The translations under genes and the position numbers were made by a program. Positions 8,562 to 16,620 of a stretch of DNA of 64,000 nt are shown here, piece after piece. The number at the start of each line of letters is the position of its first letter. The first letter of the stretch is position 1. The DNA comes from Dyella sp. SG609 (lineage in GTDB: Bacteria; Pseudomonadota; Gammaproteobacteria; Xanthomonadales; Rhodanobacteraceae): assembly GCF_012275375.1 (NCBI RefSeq), contig NZ_JAAZQJ010000015.1, positions 1 to 64,000 on the forward strand, written 5' to 3'. The notes below the pieces were generated by a model that had not been told where the DNA came from, ran no database searches, and saw nothing but the letters and a program-made list of their open reading frames with translations.

Positions 8562-9266
8562 ATGCGCTCCGATCGCGTCCGCCTCTTCCAGACCCTGCCC
8601 CACGCCTGCGGGTATTTCCCCGACCGCACGGCGCAGAACCTGGTGATCGATCCGGCGGCCCCGCATCTGGACCAGCTGTACGGGCCGGCGCTGGAACGCG
8701 GCTTCCGCCGTGCCGGCGGGCATCTGTACTTTCCCTACTGCAGCAGCTGCCGGGCCTGCACGCCCTGCCGCATCGACGTGGAACGCTTCCGCCCCAGCCG
8801 CTCGCAGCGGCGCTGCCTGAAGCGCAATGCCGACCTGCAGGTAGTGGAATCCATGGCCGGCTACAACAGCGAGCGCCACGCGCTGTACGAGCGCTACCTG
8901 CGCCAGCGCCATCCCGGCGGCGGCATGGACGAGGCCGATGCCAGCGACTTCCGCCGCTTCCTCACCGCGCCGTGGAGCCCCACCCTGTTCCTGGAACTGC
9001 GCCAGGGCCCGCGCCTGCTCGGCGTGGCGGTGACCGACGTGTCGCTGCACGGCCTGTCGGCGGTCTACACCTTCTTCGAGCCGGACGAGACCGAGCGCAG
9101 CCTGGGCACCTTCGCCATCCTGCAGCAGGTGGAACTGGCGCGCCGCCGCGGCATTCCGTGGATCTACCTGGGCTTCTGGATCGAAGGCCATCCGAAGATG
9201 GACTACAAGCGCCACTTCCAGCCGCTGCAGATCCGCACCGTCGACGGCTGGGTGGACATGCCGTAG
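8562..9266 (+). CDS. bpt: Aspartate/glutamate leucyltransferase (arginyltransferase family)
   Basis: Bpt transfers leucine from Leu-tRNA to N-terminal Asp or Glu of proteins, feeding the N-degron (ClpS/ClpAP) pathway. The 234-residue product has the family hallmarks: an N-terminal cysteine-rich segment (HACGYF, PYCSSCRACTPC), SRSQRRCLKRN, and the C-terminal YLGFWIEGHPKMDYK. A longer frame to 8493 exists, but the start MRSDRVRLFQTL agrees with family length. The TAG stop lies in the first bases of the family A palindrome at 9262. Confidence 0.93.
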   Translation: MRSDRVRLFQTLPHACGYFPDRTAQNLVIDPAAPHLDQLYGPALERGFRRAGGHLYFPYCSSCRACTPCRIDVERFRPSRSQRRCLKRNADLQVVESMAGYNSERHALYERYLRQRHPGGGMDEADASDFRRFLTAPWSPTLFLELRQGPRLLGVAVTDVSLHGLSAVYTFFEPDETERSLGTFAILQQVELARRRGIPWIYLGFWIEGHPKMDYKRHFQPLQIRTVDGWVDMP

Positions 9267-9355
9267 GTTGGTGTGAGCCGCAGGCGAACCCCAATATCGT
9301 CACGTTCAAACGCATCGTATCGTTGGGGTTCGCCTGCGGCTCACCCCAACCTACG
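9262..9355. repeat. Family A intergenic palindrome, copy 1
   Basis: The left arm CGTAGGTTGG...CGAACCCCAA is repeated as its inverted complement on the right (TTGGGGTTCG...CCAACCTACG), around a roughly 30-bp AT-richer centre. The arms pair over about 30 bases with one mismatch in the left arm. It fills the whole gap between the convergent genes bpt and 9351-10865, and each gene's TAG stop is the TAG of CGTAGGTTGG at its own end of the element. Confidence 0.92.
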
Positions 9356-10865
9356 CCTGCGGGACGTAGCCCTCCGGATACGGAAACAGCTTCACCAGCG
9401 GCACCGAGATGCCGTCGTCGCCCATCACGCGGCAATGCGTGCGGTCCAGTTCGCGCGGCTCTTCCACGCCGCAGCTGTGCGCGATGATGCCGACCTCGCG
9501 CATCACGTTGGTGGCGTAGTGATAGACACGCTCGCTCTTGTCGGTCACCACCAGGCCGCGCTGCAGCTTGGGGTTCTGCGTGGTGATGCCGGTGGGACAG
9601 GAATTGCGGTTGCACTGCAGCGACTGGATGCAGCCCAGCGCCAGCATGAAGCCGCGCGCCGAATTGACGAAGTCCGCGCCCATCGACAACGCCCACGCCA
9701 CGTCGTAGGCGGTGATGCACTTGCCCGAGCAGATCACCTTGATGCGCTCGCGCAGGCCTTGCGTGATCAGCGTGTTGATCAGCGCCGGCAGCGCTTCGCG
9801 CAGCGGCAGGCCGACGCCTTCCATCAGGGTCTGCGGCGCGGCACCGGTGCCGCCTTCGGAGCCATCGACGATGATGAAGTCCGGCGCGCTCTCGATGCCG
9901 CGGCGGCGCACCTCCTCGCACAGCTCGTCGATCCATTCCATGCCGCCGAACACCGCCTTGAAGCCGGTGGGCTTGCCGGTGAGTTCGCGGATATGCGCGA
10001 TCGCATCCATCAGCTCGCGCACGTTGCCGATGTCGAGGTGGCGGTTGGGGCTTTGCGAGTCCTCGCCCACCGCGATGCCGCGGATCGCCGCGATCTCCGG
10101 CGTCACCTTGGCGCCCGGCAGCAGGCCGCCCATGCCGGGCTTGGCGCCCTGGCCCAGCTTGATGCTGACCATCTTCACCTGCGGGTGCCTGCAGATGTCC
10201 AGCAGCTTCTGGTCGTCCAGCTTGCCCTCCGGCGTGCGCACGCCGTACTTGGCGGTGCCGATCTCGAACACGATGTCGCAGCCGCCTTCCAGATGGTACG
10301 GCGCCAGTCCACCCTCGCCGGTATCCATCCAGATGCCGGCCTTGGCCGCGCCGATCGACAGCGCGCGCACCGCCGGCGCGGACAGCGCGCCGAAGCTCAT
10401 CGCCGAGATGTTGAAGAACGAGGAATGGCTGTACGGCTCACGCGCATACGGGCCGAGCGTGATCGGCTTGGGCACGACGTGGCTCTGGCCCAGCGAGGGG
10501 AACGGCGCGTTGACGAAGAACGGCAGGCCTTCGGCGTGCAGGTCGCGGGTGGAGCCGAAGGCGTTGGTGTTTTCCACGTCCTTGGCCGCGCGGTACACCC
10601 ACATGCGCTGCGCGCGGTTGAACGGCATTTCCTCGCGGTCGCTGGAATACAGGTATTGGCGGAAGAATTCGCCCAGGTGCAGGAACCAGTAGCGGAAGTG
10701 GCCGATGACCGGGAAGTTGCGCAACACCGAGTTGGAAGTCTGGTTGCGGTCCACCAGCCACACCACCAGCACCACCATCACGCCGATCGCCAGCAGCAGC
10801 AGGAACAGCGCCGCGAAGGTCTCCACGATCACTACCAGCCAATGCGCAAATGCCGAGGACTGCAT
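9351..10865 (-). CDS. Membrane-anchored glutamate synthase (FMN-binding) domain protein
   Basis: The 504-residue protein has an N-terminal transmembrane segment (LLLLAIGVMVVLVVWLVD, about 20-40) and then a domain like the FMN-binding half of glutamate synthase. Motifs are FNISAMSFGALS, the glycine-rich GGLLPGAKV, DGSEGGTGAAP, and a cysteine cluster CIQSLQCNRNSCPTGI typical of the 3Fe-4S ligands. Lacking the glutaminase domain, it is not a full GOGAT; these 'FMN-binding glutamate synthase family' proteins have no firm function. The start MQSSAFAHW was chosen because upstream frame is low in hydrophobic content. The stop lies inside the 9262 palindrome. Confidence 0.87.
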   Translation of the reverse strand: MQSSAFAHWLVVIVETFAALFLLLLAIGVMVVLVVWLVDRNQTSNSVLRNFPVIGHFRYWFLHLGEFFRQYLYSSDREEMPFNRAQRMWVYRAAKDVENTNAFGSTRDLHAEGLPFFVNAPFPSLGQSHVVPKPITLGPYAREPYSHSSFFNISAMSFGALSAPAVRALSIGAAKAGIWMDTGEGGLAPYHLEGGCDIVFEIGTAKYGVRTPEGKLDDQKLLDICRHPQVKMVSIKLGQGAKPGMGGLLPGAKVTPEIAAIRGIAVGEDSQSPNRHLDIGNVRELMDAIAHIRELTGKPTGFKAVFGGMEWIDELCEEVRRRGIESAPDFIIVDGSEGGTGAAPQTLMEGVGLPLREALPALINTLITQGLRERIKVICSGKCITAYDVAWALSMGADFVNSARGFMLALGCIQSLQCNRNSCPTGITTQNPKLQRGLVVTDKSERVYHYATNVMREVGIIAHSCGVEEPRELDRTHCRVMGDDGISVPLVKLFPYPEGYVPQA

Positions 10866-11112
10866 GCCTGCTCCCTGCCTGGTTGGTGCGGCCGGCGCCG
10901 CACTGTCGGGTTGGTTGAATCCGCCGATCCTCGCACAATCGCCGGGCGGAAAAACGCTTCCGGCCACCGGCCCGGAAACGCAAAAAGCCGCGCCGCCCGT
11001 AAGCGCCCCGCAAGCCTTGCCCCAGCCCATTTCCGGTCTCGCTGCATTGCGCATTGACGACAGCCTTAAGTCGGCATTCACTGTCATCCAAGCCGTCCCC
11101 ACGGATACGCAT

Positions 11113-12645
11113 ATGCGACTGAAGACCGCCAAGCTATTGCTGGTGCTGTTGCTGTTGCCGTGTCCCGTCGCCGGGACCATGGCCGCCGACAGCGCGCCCG
11201 GCAACTCCGCCGACACCACCTGGATGAGCGTCCTGCTGGGCGGCCGCAAGATCGGCCACCTGCGCATCGACCGCGCCACCGCGCAAGGCACGGTGACCAC
11301 CACCCAGACACTGTCGATCCTGCTCAACCGCAGCGGCAAGAGCATCCCGCTGAGCAACATGATCCGCAGCGTGGAAAGCACCGCCGGCCAGCCGCTGGGC
11401 TTTTCCACCCGCACCTCGATGTCCGCCATGGACAGCACGGTGAACGGCGAGCGCCAGGCCGACGGCTCGTTCCGCATCACCACCACGGTGGGCGGCGCCA
11501 CGCGCTACGCCTATATCCCCTGGCCGGGCCAGGCCCTGCTCAACGACGCCCAGCGCCGCACCATGCTCGATGCCGCGAAGCAGCCGGGGCTGCGCTACCG
11601 CATGGCGATGTTCGACCCCGCCACCCAGCAGGTGATGGACGTGGCGGTGGAAGTGATGGGCAACGAGCCGGTCGACCTGCCCGGCGGCACCGAGACGCTC
11701 AGCCACCAGCGCCAGCGCCTGCACCAGGACCGCGGCGACCAGATCCTGGACCTGTGGCTGGACAGCCAGGGCCGCGCCCGCAAGGGCATCATCTCGATGC
11801 TCGGACGGCAGCTGGAAATGATCGCCTGCGACCAGGCCTGCGCGCTGGCGCCGGAGCAGGACGTGGACATGTTCCGCGCCGCCATGGTCGATTCGCCGCG
11901 GCCGCTCACGCCGAACCTGCGCGATTCCTTCCTGCGCTACCGGCTGACCATCGAAGGCGACATCGCCTCGCCGATCATCAACACCGACGAACAGCGCGTG
12001 CTGCACCTGGGCGGCCACGACTGGCAGATCGACATCGGCAACGCCTACGCCGGCGGCCAGGCGCCGCCGCAGCCGGAAGACCTGCGCGCCAACGACTGGC
12101 TGCAGTCCGACGCGCCGGCGATCCGCGCGCTGGCCGCCGAAGCCGTCGGCACGGCGGTCGACAACCGGCAGAAGATGCGCCGGCTGCGCAGCTTCGTCAG
12201 CCACTACATCACCCAGCACGGCCTGGACATCGGCTACGCCTCGGCGCTGGAAGTGGTGAACACGCGCCAGGGCGACTGCACCGAATACGCCGTGCTGCTG
12301 GCCGCGATGGCGCGCGCCCAGGGTATTCCGGCGCGGGTAGTCACCGGCATGGTCTACGCCGACCGCTACGCCAGCACCTCGCGCGTGTTCGTGCCGCACG
12401 AATGGGTGCAGGCCTGGGTGGACGGGCGCTGGCAAAGCTACGACGCGGCGCTGCGCCGCTTCGACAGCACGCATATCGCGCTGGACACCGGCGACGGCGA
12501 CCCCTGGCATTTCTTCGCCATCACCAATCTGTTCAACGCCATGCAGATCGTCGACGTGATGCCCTCGTGGGAGTTCATGAGCACGGCCCCGGTGGTGGCG
12601 GCACCGGCCGCCCCGGTGGGCAACGGGGGCGGTGGCAGCCACTAG
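11113..12645 (+). CDS. Exported transglutaminase-like protein
   Basis: The 510-residue protein carries a signal peptide (MRLKTAKLLLVLLLLPCPVAGTMAA). A long beta-rich N-terminal region is followed by a transglutaminase-like domain from about 340. The papain-like triad is visible: Cys in RQGDCTEYA (about 389), His in PHEWVQAWV (about 427) and Asp in WQSYDAA (about 443). Such periplasmic domains are usually cysteine proteases, amidases or inactive binding modules; the substrate is unknown. The C-terminus is Ala/Pro/Gly-rich low-complexity sequence. It is followed after 59 bp by the SPFH-Arc operon, which has its own regulatory leader. Confidence 0.82.
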   Translation: MRLKTAKLLLVLLLLPCPVAGTMAADSAPGNSADTTWMSVLLGGRKIGHLRIDRATAQGTVTTTQTLSILLNRSGKSIPLSNMIRSVESTAGQPLGFSTRTSMSAMDSTVNGERQADGSFRITTTVGGATRYAYIPWPGQALLNDAQRRTMLDAAKQPGLRYRMAMFDPATQQVMDVAVEVMGNEPVDLPGGTETLSHQRQRLHQDRGDQILDLWLDSQGRARKGIISMLGRQLEMIACDQACALAPEQDVDMFRAAMVDSPRPLTPNLRDSFLRYRLTIEGDIASPIINTDEQRVLHLGGHDWQIDIGNAYAGGQAPPQPEDLRANDWLQSDAPAIRALAAEAVGTAVDNRQKMRRLRSFVSHYITQHGLDIGYASALEVVNTRQGDCTEYAVLLAAMARAQGIPARVVTGMVYADRYASTSRVFVPHEWVQAWVDGRWQSYDAALRRFDSTHIALDTGDGDPWHFFAITNLFNAMQIVDVMPSWEFMSTAPVVAAPAAPVGNGGGGSH

Positions 12646-12656
12646 GCACTTGCAAG

Positions 12657-12675
12657 TGACATCATTTTGATATCA
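12657..12675 (+). promoter_or_regulatory. Tandem octamer, candidate operator
   Basis: TGACATCA is followed after TTT by TGATATCA. The second octamer is a perfect palindrome and the first differs by one base; their centres are 11 bp apart, one helical turn. It stands 30 bp before the start of the SPFH gene, in an operon that also encodes an Arc-type (ribbon-helix-helix) protein. Proteins of that fold commonly bind tandem short boxes, so autoregulation is a reasonable inference. Confidence 0.5.
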
Positions 12676-12701
12676 GATACCTCCCATCCAAGGGAGGTAT
12701 C
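12676..12701 (+). promoter_or_regulatory. Hairpin masking the ribosome-binding site
   Basis: GATACCTCCC (12676-12685) pairs perfectly with GGGAGGTATC (12692-12701) across the loop ATCCAA. The 3' arm contains the Shine-Dalgarno GGGAGG for the ATG at 12705, so the folded RNA would hide the ribosome site. It could be an RNA thermometer, a protein-controlled switch or an attenuator; the sequence does not decide. Confidence 0.65.
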
Positions 12702-12704
12702 ACC

Positions 12705-13577
12705 ATGAATGAGCGTCAGGGTTTTTCGCTTGCCGGTATCCCGTTCGTCGGTTTCTGCCTGCTGCTGGGCGCCTTCGGCATCTGGCTGGTACTCAGCTCG
12801 GCCGGCCACCAGCCGCCGCTGGCCGGCTTCTTCGGCGGCGTGGTCGTGCTGGTGTTCACCGCGTTCCTGCTGAAGGGCTTCTTCCAGGTCGCGCCGAACG
12901 AAGGCCAGGTCATGCAGCTGTTCGGCAAGTACGCCGGCACGGTGCGCACGGAAGGGCTGCGCTGGACCAATCCGTTCTTCACCCGCCGGCGCGTCTCGCT
13001 GCGCGTGCGCAACTTCGAGAGCGGCAAGCTCAAGGTCAACGACAGCGACGGCAATCCGATCGAGATCGCCGCGGTGGTGGTGTGGCAGGTGGTGGATACG
13101 GCCGAGGCGGTGTTCCAGGTCGACGACTACGAGAACTTCGTGCATATCCAGAGCGAGTCGGCGCTGCGCCAGATGGCGCAGAACTACCCCTACGACGCGC
13201 ACGACGACGGCAAGCCCTCGCTACGCAGCCACGGCGAAGTGATCAACAACCATCTGCGCGATGAGATCCAGGCGCGCCTGGACAAGGCCGGCGTCAGCGT
13301 GATCGAGTCGCGCATCAGCCACCTCGCCTACGCCCAGGAAATCGCCCAGGCCATGCTGCAGCGCCAGCAGGCCAGCGCCATCGTGGCGGCGCGCGGACGC
13401 ATCGTGGAAGGCGCCGTCGGCATGGTCGCCATGGCGCTGGACAGCCTGCGCCAGCAGGGCGTGGTGGAACTGGACGAAGAGCGCAAGGCGGCCATGGTCA
13501 GCAACCTGCTGGTGGTGCTGTGCGGCGACCGCGCCACGCAGCCGGTGGTCAACGCCGGCACGCTCTACGGCGGCTGA
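12705..13577 (+). CDS. SPFH/band 7 (stomatin-like) membrane protein
   Basis: The 290-residue protein begins with two transmembrane helices (about 12-32 and 42-60), then an SPFH/PHB domain ([19 protein letters not shown], about 65-240) and a short helical tail. SPFH proteins oligomerise in the membrane as scaffolds and often recruit proteases. The family is close to the slipin/HflK-like group, but no partner NfeD gene is present. Instead a small Arc-type regulator follows 11 bp downstream. Translation starts at an ATG whose ribosome site is locked in a hairpin (12676-12701). Confidence 0.88.
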   Translation: MNERQGFSLAGIPFVGFCLLLGAFGIWLVLSSAGHQPPLAGFFGGVVVLVFTAFLLKGFFQVAPNEGQVMQLFGKYAGTVRTEGLRWTNPFFTRRRVSLRVRNFESGKLKVNDSDGNPIEIAAVVVWQVVDTAEAVFQVDDYENFVHIQSESALRQMAQNYPYDAHDDGKPSLRSHGEVINNHLRDEIQARLDKAGVSVIESRISHLAYAQEIAQAMLQRQQASAIVAARGRIVEGAVGMVAMALDSLRQQGVVELDEERKAAMVSNLLVVLCGDRATQPVVNAGTLYGG

Positions 13578-13588
13578 GCGAGTCGCGC

Positions 13589-13786
13589 GTGCCGGCCGAA
13601 AAGAAAGCCTATCCGCTGCGCATCAGCCCCGCCGTGCTGGAGGCGATGCAGCGCTGGGCCGACGACGACTTGCGCAGCGTCAACGCGCAGATCGAATACG
13701 TACTGCGCGAAGCGCTGCGCAAGAGCGGACGCCTCAAGGCCGGCCAGGCCGCGCCGGTGGCGGACGACCAGGACGATCCCACCTAA
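13589..13786 (+). CDS. Arc-family (ribbon-helix-helix) DNA-binding protein
   Basis: The 65-residue product from a GTG start begins MPAEKKAYPLRISPAVLEAM and continues with WADDDLRSVNAQIEYVLREAL. That is the strand, helix, helix pattern of Arc/MetJ-type DNA-binding dimers, in which the strand (KAYPLRIS) reads the major groove. The acidic tail is probably disordered. It is 11 bp after the SPFH gene and surely in the same transcript, so it may control that operon through the tandem boxes at 12657. No toxin-like gene is next to it. Confidence 0.8.
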   Translation: MPAEKKAYPLRISPAVLEAMQRWADDDLRSVNAQIEYVLREALRKSGRLKAGQAAPVADDQDDPT

Positions 13787-13828
13787 ATCCACGCAATCCG
13801 ACACCGACAGGAACAGGGGAACCGCACC

Positions 13829-14209
13829 GTGAAGAAGTCGCTGGCAGTCATCGTCTGCCTGGGTATCTGTTTGTCCGCCGCGGCGGGCGCGCGTGCCGAA
13901 TCGCCGTGCGAAACCGCCTCGGCGCATCTGCTCGACGCGCTCGACAAAGGCGACTACGCCGGCGCCACCGGCGATTTCAACGACACCATGAAGGCCAAGC
14001 TGCTGCCGGAAAAACTCGGCCAGATCTGGCCGGCGGTGACGCAGCAGTTCGGCGAGCGCGGGGCGCGGGACGCGGCGACCGTGGTACCGGCCGGCGATCT
14101 CACCGTCGTGCTCACGCCGCTGCATTACGGCCAGAGCACGATCGACTCCAAGGTCACCTGCGATGCGCAAGGCAAGGTGGCCGGGTTCTTTATCCAACCG
14201 CATCACTGA
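13829..14209 (+). CDS. Exported DUF3887-like protein
   Basis: The product has 126 residues with a clear signal peptide (MKKSLAVIVCLGICLSAAAGARA). The mature part resembles DUF3887/NTF2-like small domains: two helices around DALDKGDYAGATGDFNDTMKAKL, a TQQFGERG turn, then strands DLTVVLTPLHYGQ and GKVAGFFIQ. Two cysteines remain in the mature protein. The role is unknown. Only 14 bp separate it from the following CPBP-type protease gene, so they are likely cotranscribed. Confidence 0.8.
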   Translation: MKKSLAVIVCLGICLSAAAGARAESPCETASAHLLDALDKGDYAGATGDFNDTMKAKLLPEKLGQIWPAVTQQFGERGARDAATVVPAGDLTVVLTPLHYGQSTIDSKVTCDAQGKVAGFFIQPHH

Positions 14210-14223
14210 GCGAGGACATCGCC

Positions 14224-15003
14224 ATGACCGCCCTGCCCGCTGCACCGCTACCACGCTTGAAGCTGGCCTTGCTGCTGGGGTTGGCAGCGGTCATCGCAAC
14301 GCTCGCGCTGCTGCCCTACGTATTCGGCGTGCTGATGCCGCTGCAGCGTGGCGGCGCGCACATGTCGCACCTCACCGTAGCGGGGTTGGTACTGCTTCAG
14401 TACGGCCCACCCAGCTTCATCTTTGCCTGGCTCGGATTGTGGTTCGGCGAGCGCTACGGCTTGACCGCGCCCTGGCTGCGCGCCTGGGTCTATCGCCAGC
14501 CGCCGCCGCGGTCACCGCAGCGGTGGTGGTGGGCGATCCTGCTGGGCATCCTCAGCGCCCTGCCCACCATCGCCATCACCACCGACTGGCAGCAGCTCGG
14601 CCATCCATCCGCGGCGCGGATGCTGGACTGGGCATGGCGCGGCGCACTGGCGATGTTCCAGGGCGGCATCACCGAAGAGATCATGTGCCGCCTGTTCACC
14701 ATGAGCCTGCTGGTGTGGCTGATGGCGCGCCTGGGTGGCGGCGTACGGCCATGGATGTTCATCGTCGCCATCGTAGTTGCGGCCTTGCTGTTCGGCGCCC
14801 TGCATCTTCCTGCCGCCGTCAGCCTCGGCATGGCCGGCAGCCCGCTGGCCATCGTCCGCATCGTGCTGCCCAATCTGATCGTGGGCCTGCCCTGCGGCTG
14901 GCTGTTCTGGAAATACGGACTGGAACACGCGATGGTCGCGCACTTCGCCGGAGATTTCGTGTTGCACGTCGGCTCGCAACTGGTGCTGGCAGCGCTGGCC
15001 TGA
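14224..15003 (+). CDS. CPBP family intramembrane metalloprotease
   Basis: The 259-residue integral membrane protein has about seven hydrophobic segments and the three CPBP (CAAX protease and bacteriocin-processing) motifs: the EE pair in GITEEIMCRLF (about 151-152), FGALHLP and HFAGDF. The glutamates and histidines would form the metal site in the membrane. Family members cleave prenylated proteins or membrane peptides, or act in immunity to bacteriocins; no bacteriocin gene is near. The start MTALPAAPLPRLK was chosen because the longer frame upstream is the shadow of the DUF3887 gene. Confidence 0.85.
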   Translation: MTALPAAPLPRLKLALLLGLAAVIATLALLPYVFGVLMPLQRGGAHMSHLTVAGLVLLQYGPPSFIFAWLGLWFGERYGLTAPWLRAWVYRQPPPRSPQRWWWAILLGILSALPTIAITTDWQQLGHPSAARMLDWAWRGALAMFQGGITEEIMCRLFTMSLLVWLMARLGGGVRPWMFIVAIVVAALLFGALHLPAAVSLGMAGSPLAIVRIVLPNLIVGLPCGWLFWKYGLEHAMVAHFAGDFVLHVGSQLVLAALA

Positions 15004-15008
15004 CACCC

Positions 15009-15386
15009 TCAGCCACTGCGTTTCGCGGCACCCCAGCCCAGCAGCAACCATCCCGCGATAAACGCCACGCCGCCCAGCGGCGTGATCGCGCCGAACCAGC
15101 GCGGCGCGCCCAGCGCCAGCGCATACAGGCTGCCGCTGAACAGCACGATGCCGATGGCGAAGGCGATCACCGCGCGGCGCCGGTGCGGTGCGTCGAGCAC
15201 GAAGAGCGCCAGGCACAAGGCCAGCGCATGCCACACGTGGTAATTCACCGCCGTGTGCCACAGCTCGGTGCCGCGTTCGTCCAGCACACCGCGCAAGGCG
15301 TGCGCGCCGAAGGCACCGAGGATTACCGCGCTGGCGCCGGCGAAACCGGCCAGCAGGCCGGCGGCGGAACTGACACTTTGTCGCAT
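15009..15386 (-). CDS. DUF423 membrane protein
   Basis: This is a 125-residue protein with four predicted transmembrane helices. The DUF423 signature is clear: ILGAFGAHALRG near the start, TAVNYHVWHALAL, FSGSLYALAL and ITPLGGVAFIAGW. The function of this widely conserved inner membrane family is not known. It converges on the CPBP gene with a 5-bp gap and is divergent from the SCO1 gene. Confidence 0.9.
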   Translation of the reverse strand: MRQSVSSAAGLLAGFAGASAVILGAFGAHALRGVLDERGTELWHTAVNYHVWHALALCLALFVLDAPHRRRAVIAFAIGIVLFSGSLYALALGAPRWFGAITPLGGVAFIAGWLLLGWGAAKRSG

Positions 15387-15458
15387 GGGAAAGGCGTCCT
15401 CGGGCTGGCGGCCGTGCCGGTGTCGTATGCTGGCGCGATGCCGCTCCAGGATTCTCGC

Positions 15459-16076
15459 ATGAAGCCCCGACGCCTCGTCCGCAGCCTGTTCCTGCTCCCT
15501 CTGCTGCTCGCTGCGCTGCTGCTGGCCGGTTGCCAGCGCGGCGACGAATTGCCGTGGAAGCTCACCAATGTCACCGGCCATATGCCGGACCTGGACTTCA
15601 AGCTGGTCGACGACCAAGGCAAGCCGGTCACCGGCGCCGACTACCGCGGCAAGGTGGTGCTGCTGTACTTCGGTTACACGCATTGCCCCGACGTATGCCC
15701 GCTCACGCTCGCGCAGCTGCACGTGGTGATGCAGCGCCTGGGTCCGCTCGCCGATGGCGCGCGCATCCTGTTCGTCAGCGTCGACCCCGCGCGAGACACG
15801 CCCGACGTGATGCACGCCTACGTCAATGCCTTCGATCCGCGCGCCGTAGGCCTGTCCGGCGAACCGCGCGCGCTGGAGGCGCTGAGCAAGCGCTATCGCT
15901 CCGCGTACACGCGCGAACCGGACAAGGCCGACGGCCAGTACGAAGTGAGCCACAGCTCGGCCATCTATCTGTTCGACCGCGACGGCAAGGCGCGCCTGCT
16001 CTCCACCGCCGCCGACGCCCAGGACGACCTGGTCCACGACCTGCATCTGCTGCTCGACCCCGGAGCCAAGCCATGA
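15459..16076 (+). CDS. SCO1/SenC family copper chaperone lipoprotein
   Basis: SCO proteins deliver copper to, and keep reduced the cysteines of, the CuA or CuB site of cytochrome c oxidase. The 205-residue product has a lipoprotein signal (lipobox LLAGC, Cys25), the thioredoxin-like fold motif FGYTHCPDVCP with copper ligands Cys76 and Cys80, and the third ligand His165 in VSHSSAIYLFD. An ATG 21 bp upstream (MPLQDSR) is possible, but the later start gives a proper signal peptide. It overlaps the next gene by 4 bases (ATGA). Confidence 0.93.
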   Translation: MKPRRLVRSLFLLPLLLAALLLAGCQRGDELPWKLTNVTGHMPDLDFKLVDDQGKPVTGADYRGKVVLLYFGYTHCPDVCPLTLAQLHVVMQRLGPLADGARILFVSVDPARDTPDVMHAYVNAFDPRAVGLSGEPRALEALSKRYRSAYTREPDKADGQYEVSHSSAIYLFDRDGKARLLSTAADAQDDLVHDLHLLLDPGAKP

Positions 16077-16543
16077 ACGCACGCTGCGCTTTCCTGCTCG
16101 CCGGCCTGCTGTTCGCGGGCGCGGCCAGTGCCGGCGACGCCGAGCATGTCGCGGCGAGCCGCGGCTGGATCCGCGTGATGCCCGGCGCCCTGCCCGCCGG
16201 CGGCTACGTGGTGCTGGAAAATCATGGCGACCACGCGGTGTCGCTGCGCTCGGCCAGCAGCCCGGCCTACGCCGACGTGATGCTGCACAAGAGCAGCACC
16301 GACACCGGCATGGGCCGCATGGAAAGCGTCGATGCGCTGCCGATTCCCGCGCATGGCAAGGCGGCGCTGTCGCCCGGCGGCTATCACCTGATGCTGATGA
16401 AGGCGGCCGCGCCGGTGAAGGTGGGCGACAAGGTGCGCGTCACGCTGCGCTTCGCCGATGGCAGCACGCTGGATACGGAGTTCGAGGCGAAGCCGGCGAA
16501 TACGGTGGATGGCGGCGAGATGCCGGAAATGCACCACCACTGA
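16073..16543 (+). CDS. Periplasmic copper chaperone PCu(A)C
   Basis: The 156-residue exported protein (signal MNARCAFLLAGLLFAGAASA) binds Cu(I) in the periplasm and cooperates with SCO in oxidase metallation. The complete family motif H-X10-M-X21-H-X-M is present: His72, Met83, His105, Met107. The protein ends in a Met/His-rich tail (EMPEMHHH) that could bind extra copper. The ATG overlaps the SCO1 stop, so the two are translationally coupled. The stop is immediately followed by the family A palindrome at 16545. Confidence 0.93.
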   Translation: MNARCAFLLAGLLFAGAASAGDAEHVAASRGWIRVMPGALPAGGYVVLENHGDHAVSLRSASSPAYADVMLHKSSTDTGMGRMESVDALPIPAHGKAALSPGGYHLMLMKAAAPVKVGDKVRVTLRFADGSTLDTEFEAKPANTVDGGEMPEMHHH

Positions 16544-16544
16544 C

Positions 16545-16620
16545 GCAGGTTGGGGTGGCAACCCCAACATCGCTCATCTGCATGGGCACCGCATGGTTGG
16601 GGTTATCACCCCAACCTACG
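16545..16620. repeat. Family A intergenic palindrome, copy 2 (diverged)
   Basis: The outer arms GCAGGTTGGGGTG and ATCACCCCAACCTACG match family A, but the inner arm is shorter (GGCAACCCCAAC / GTTGGGGTTATC). It lies between convergent PCu(A)C and CtaG-like genes. The right arm, read leftward, encodes the last four residues RRLG and the TGA of the CtaG-like gene. Confidence 0.85.

Noticed and set aside
14666-14950. Bacteriocin immunity locus around the CPBP protease
   Set aside because: No small double-glycine leader peptide or bacteriocin exporter was found nearby; the neighbours are housekeeping and copper genes.
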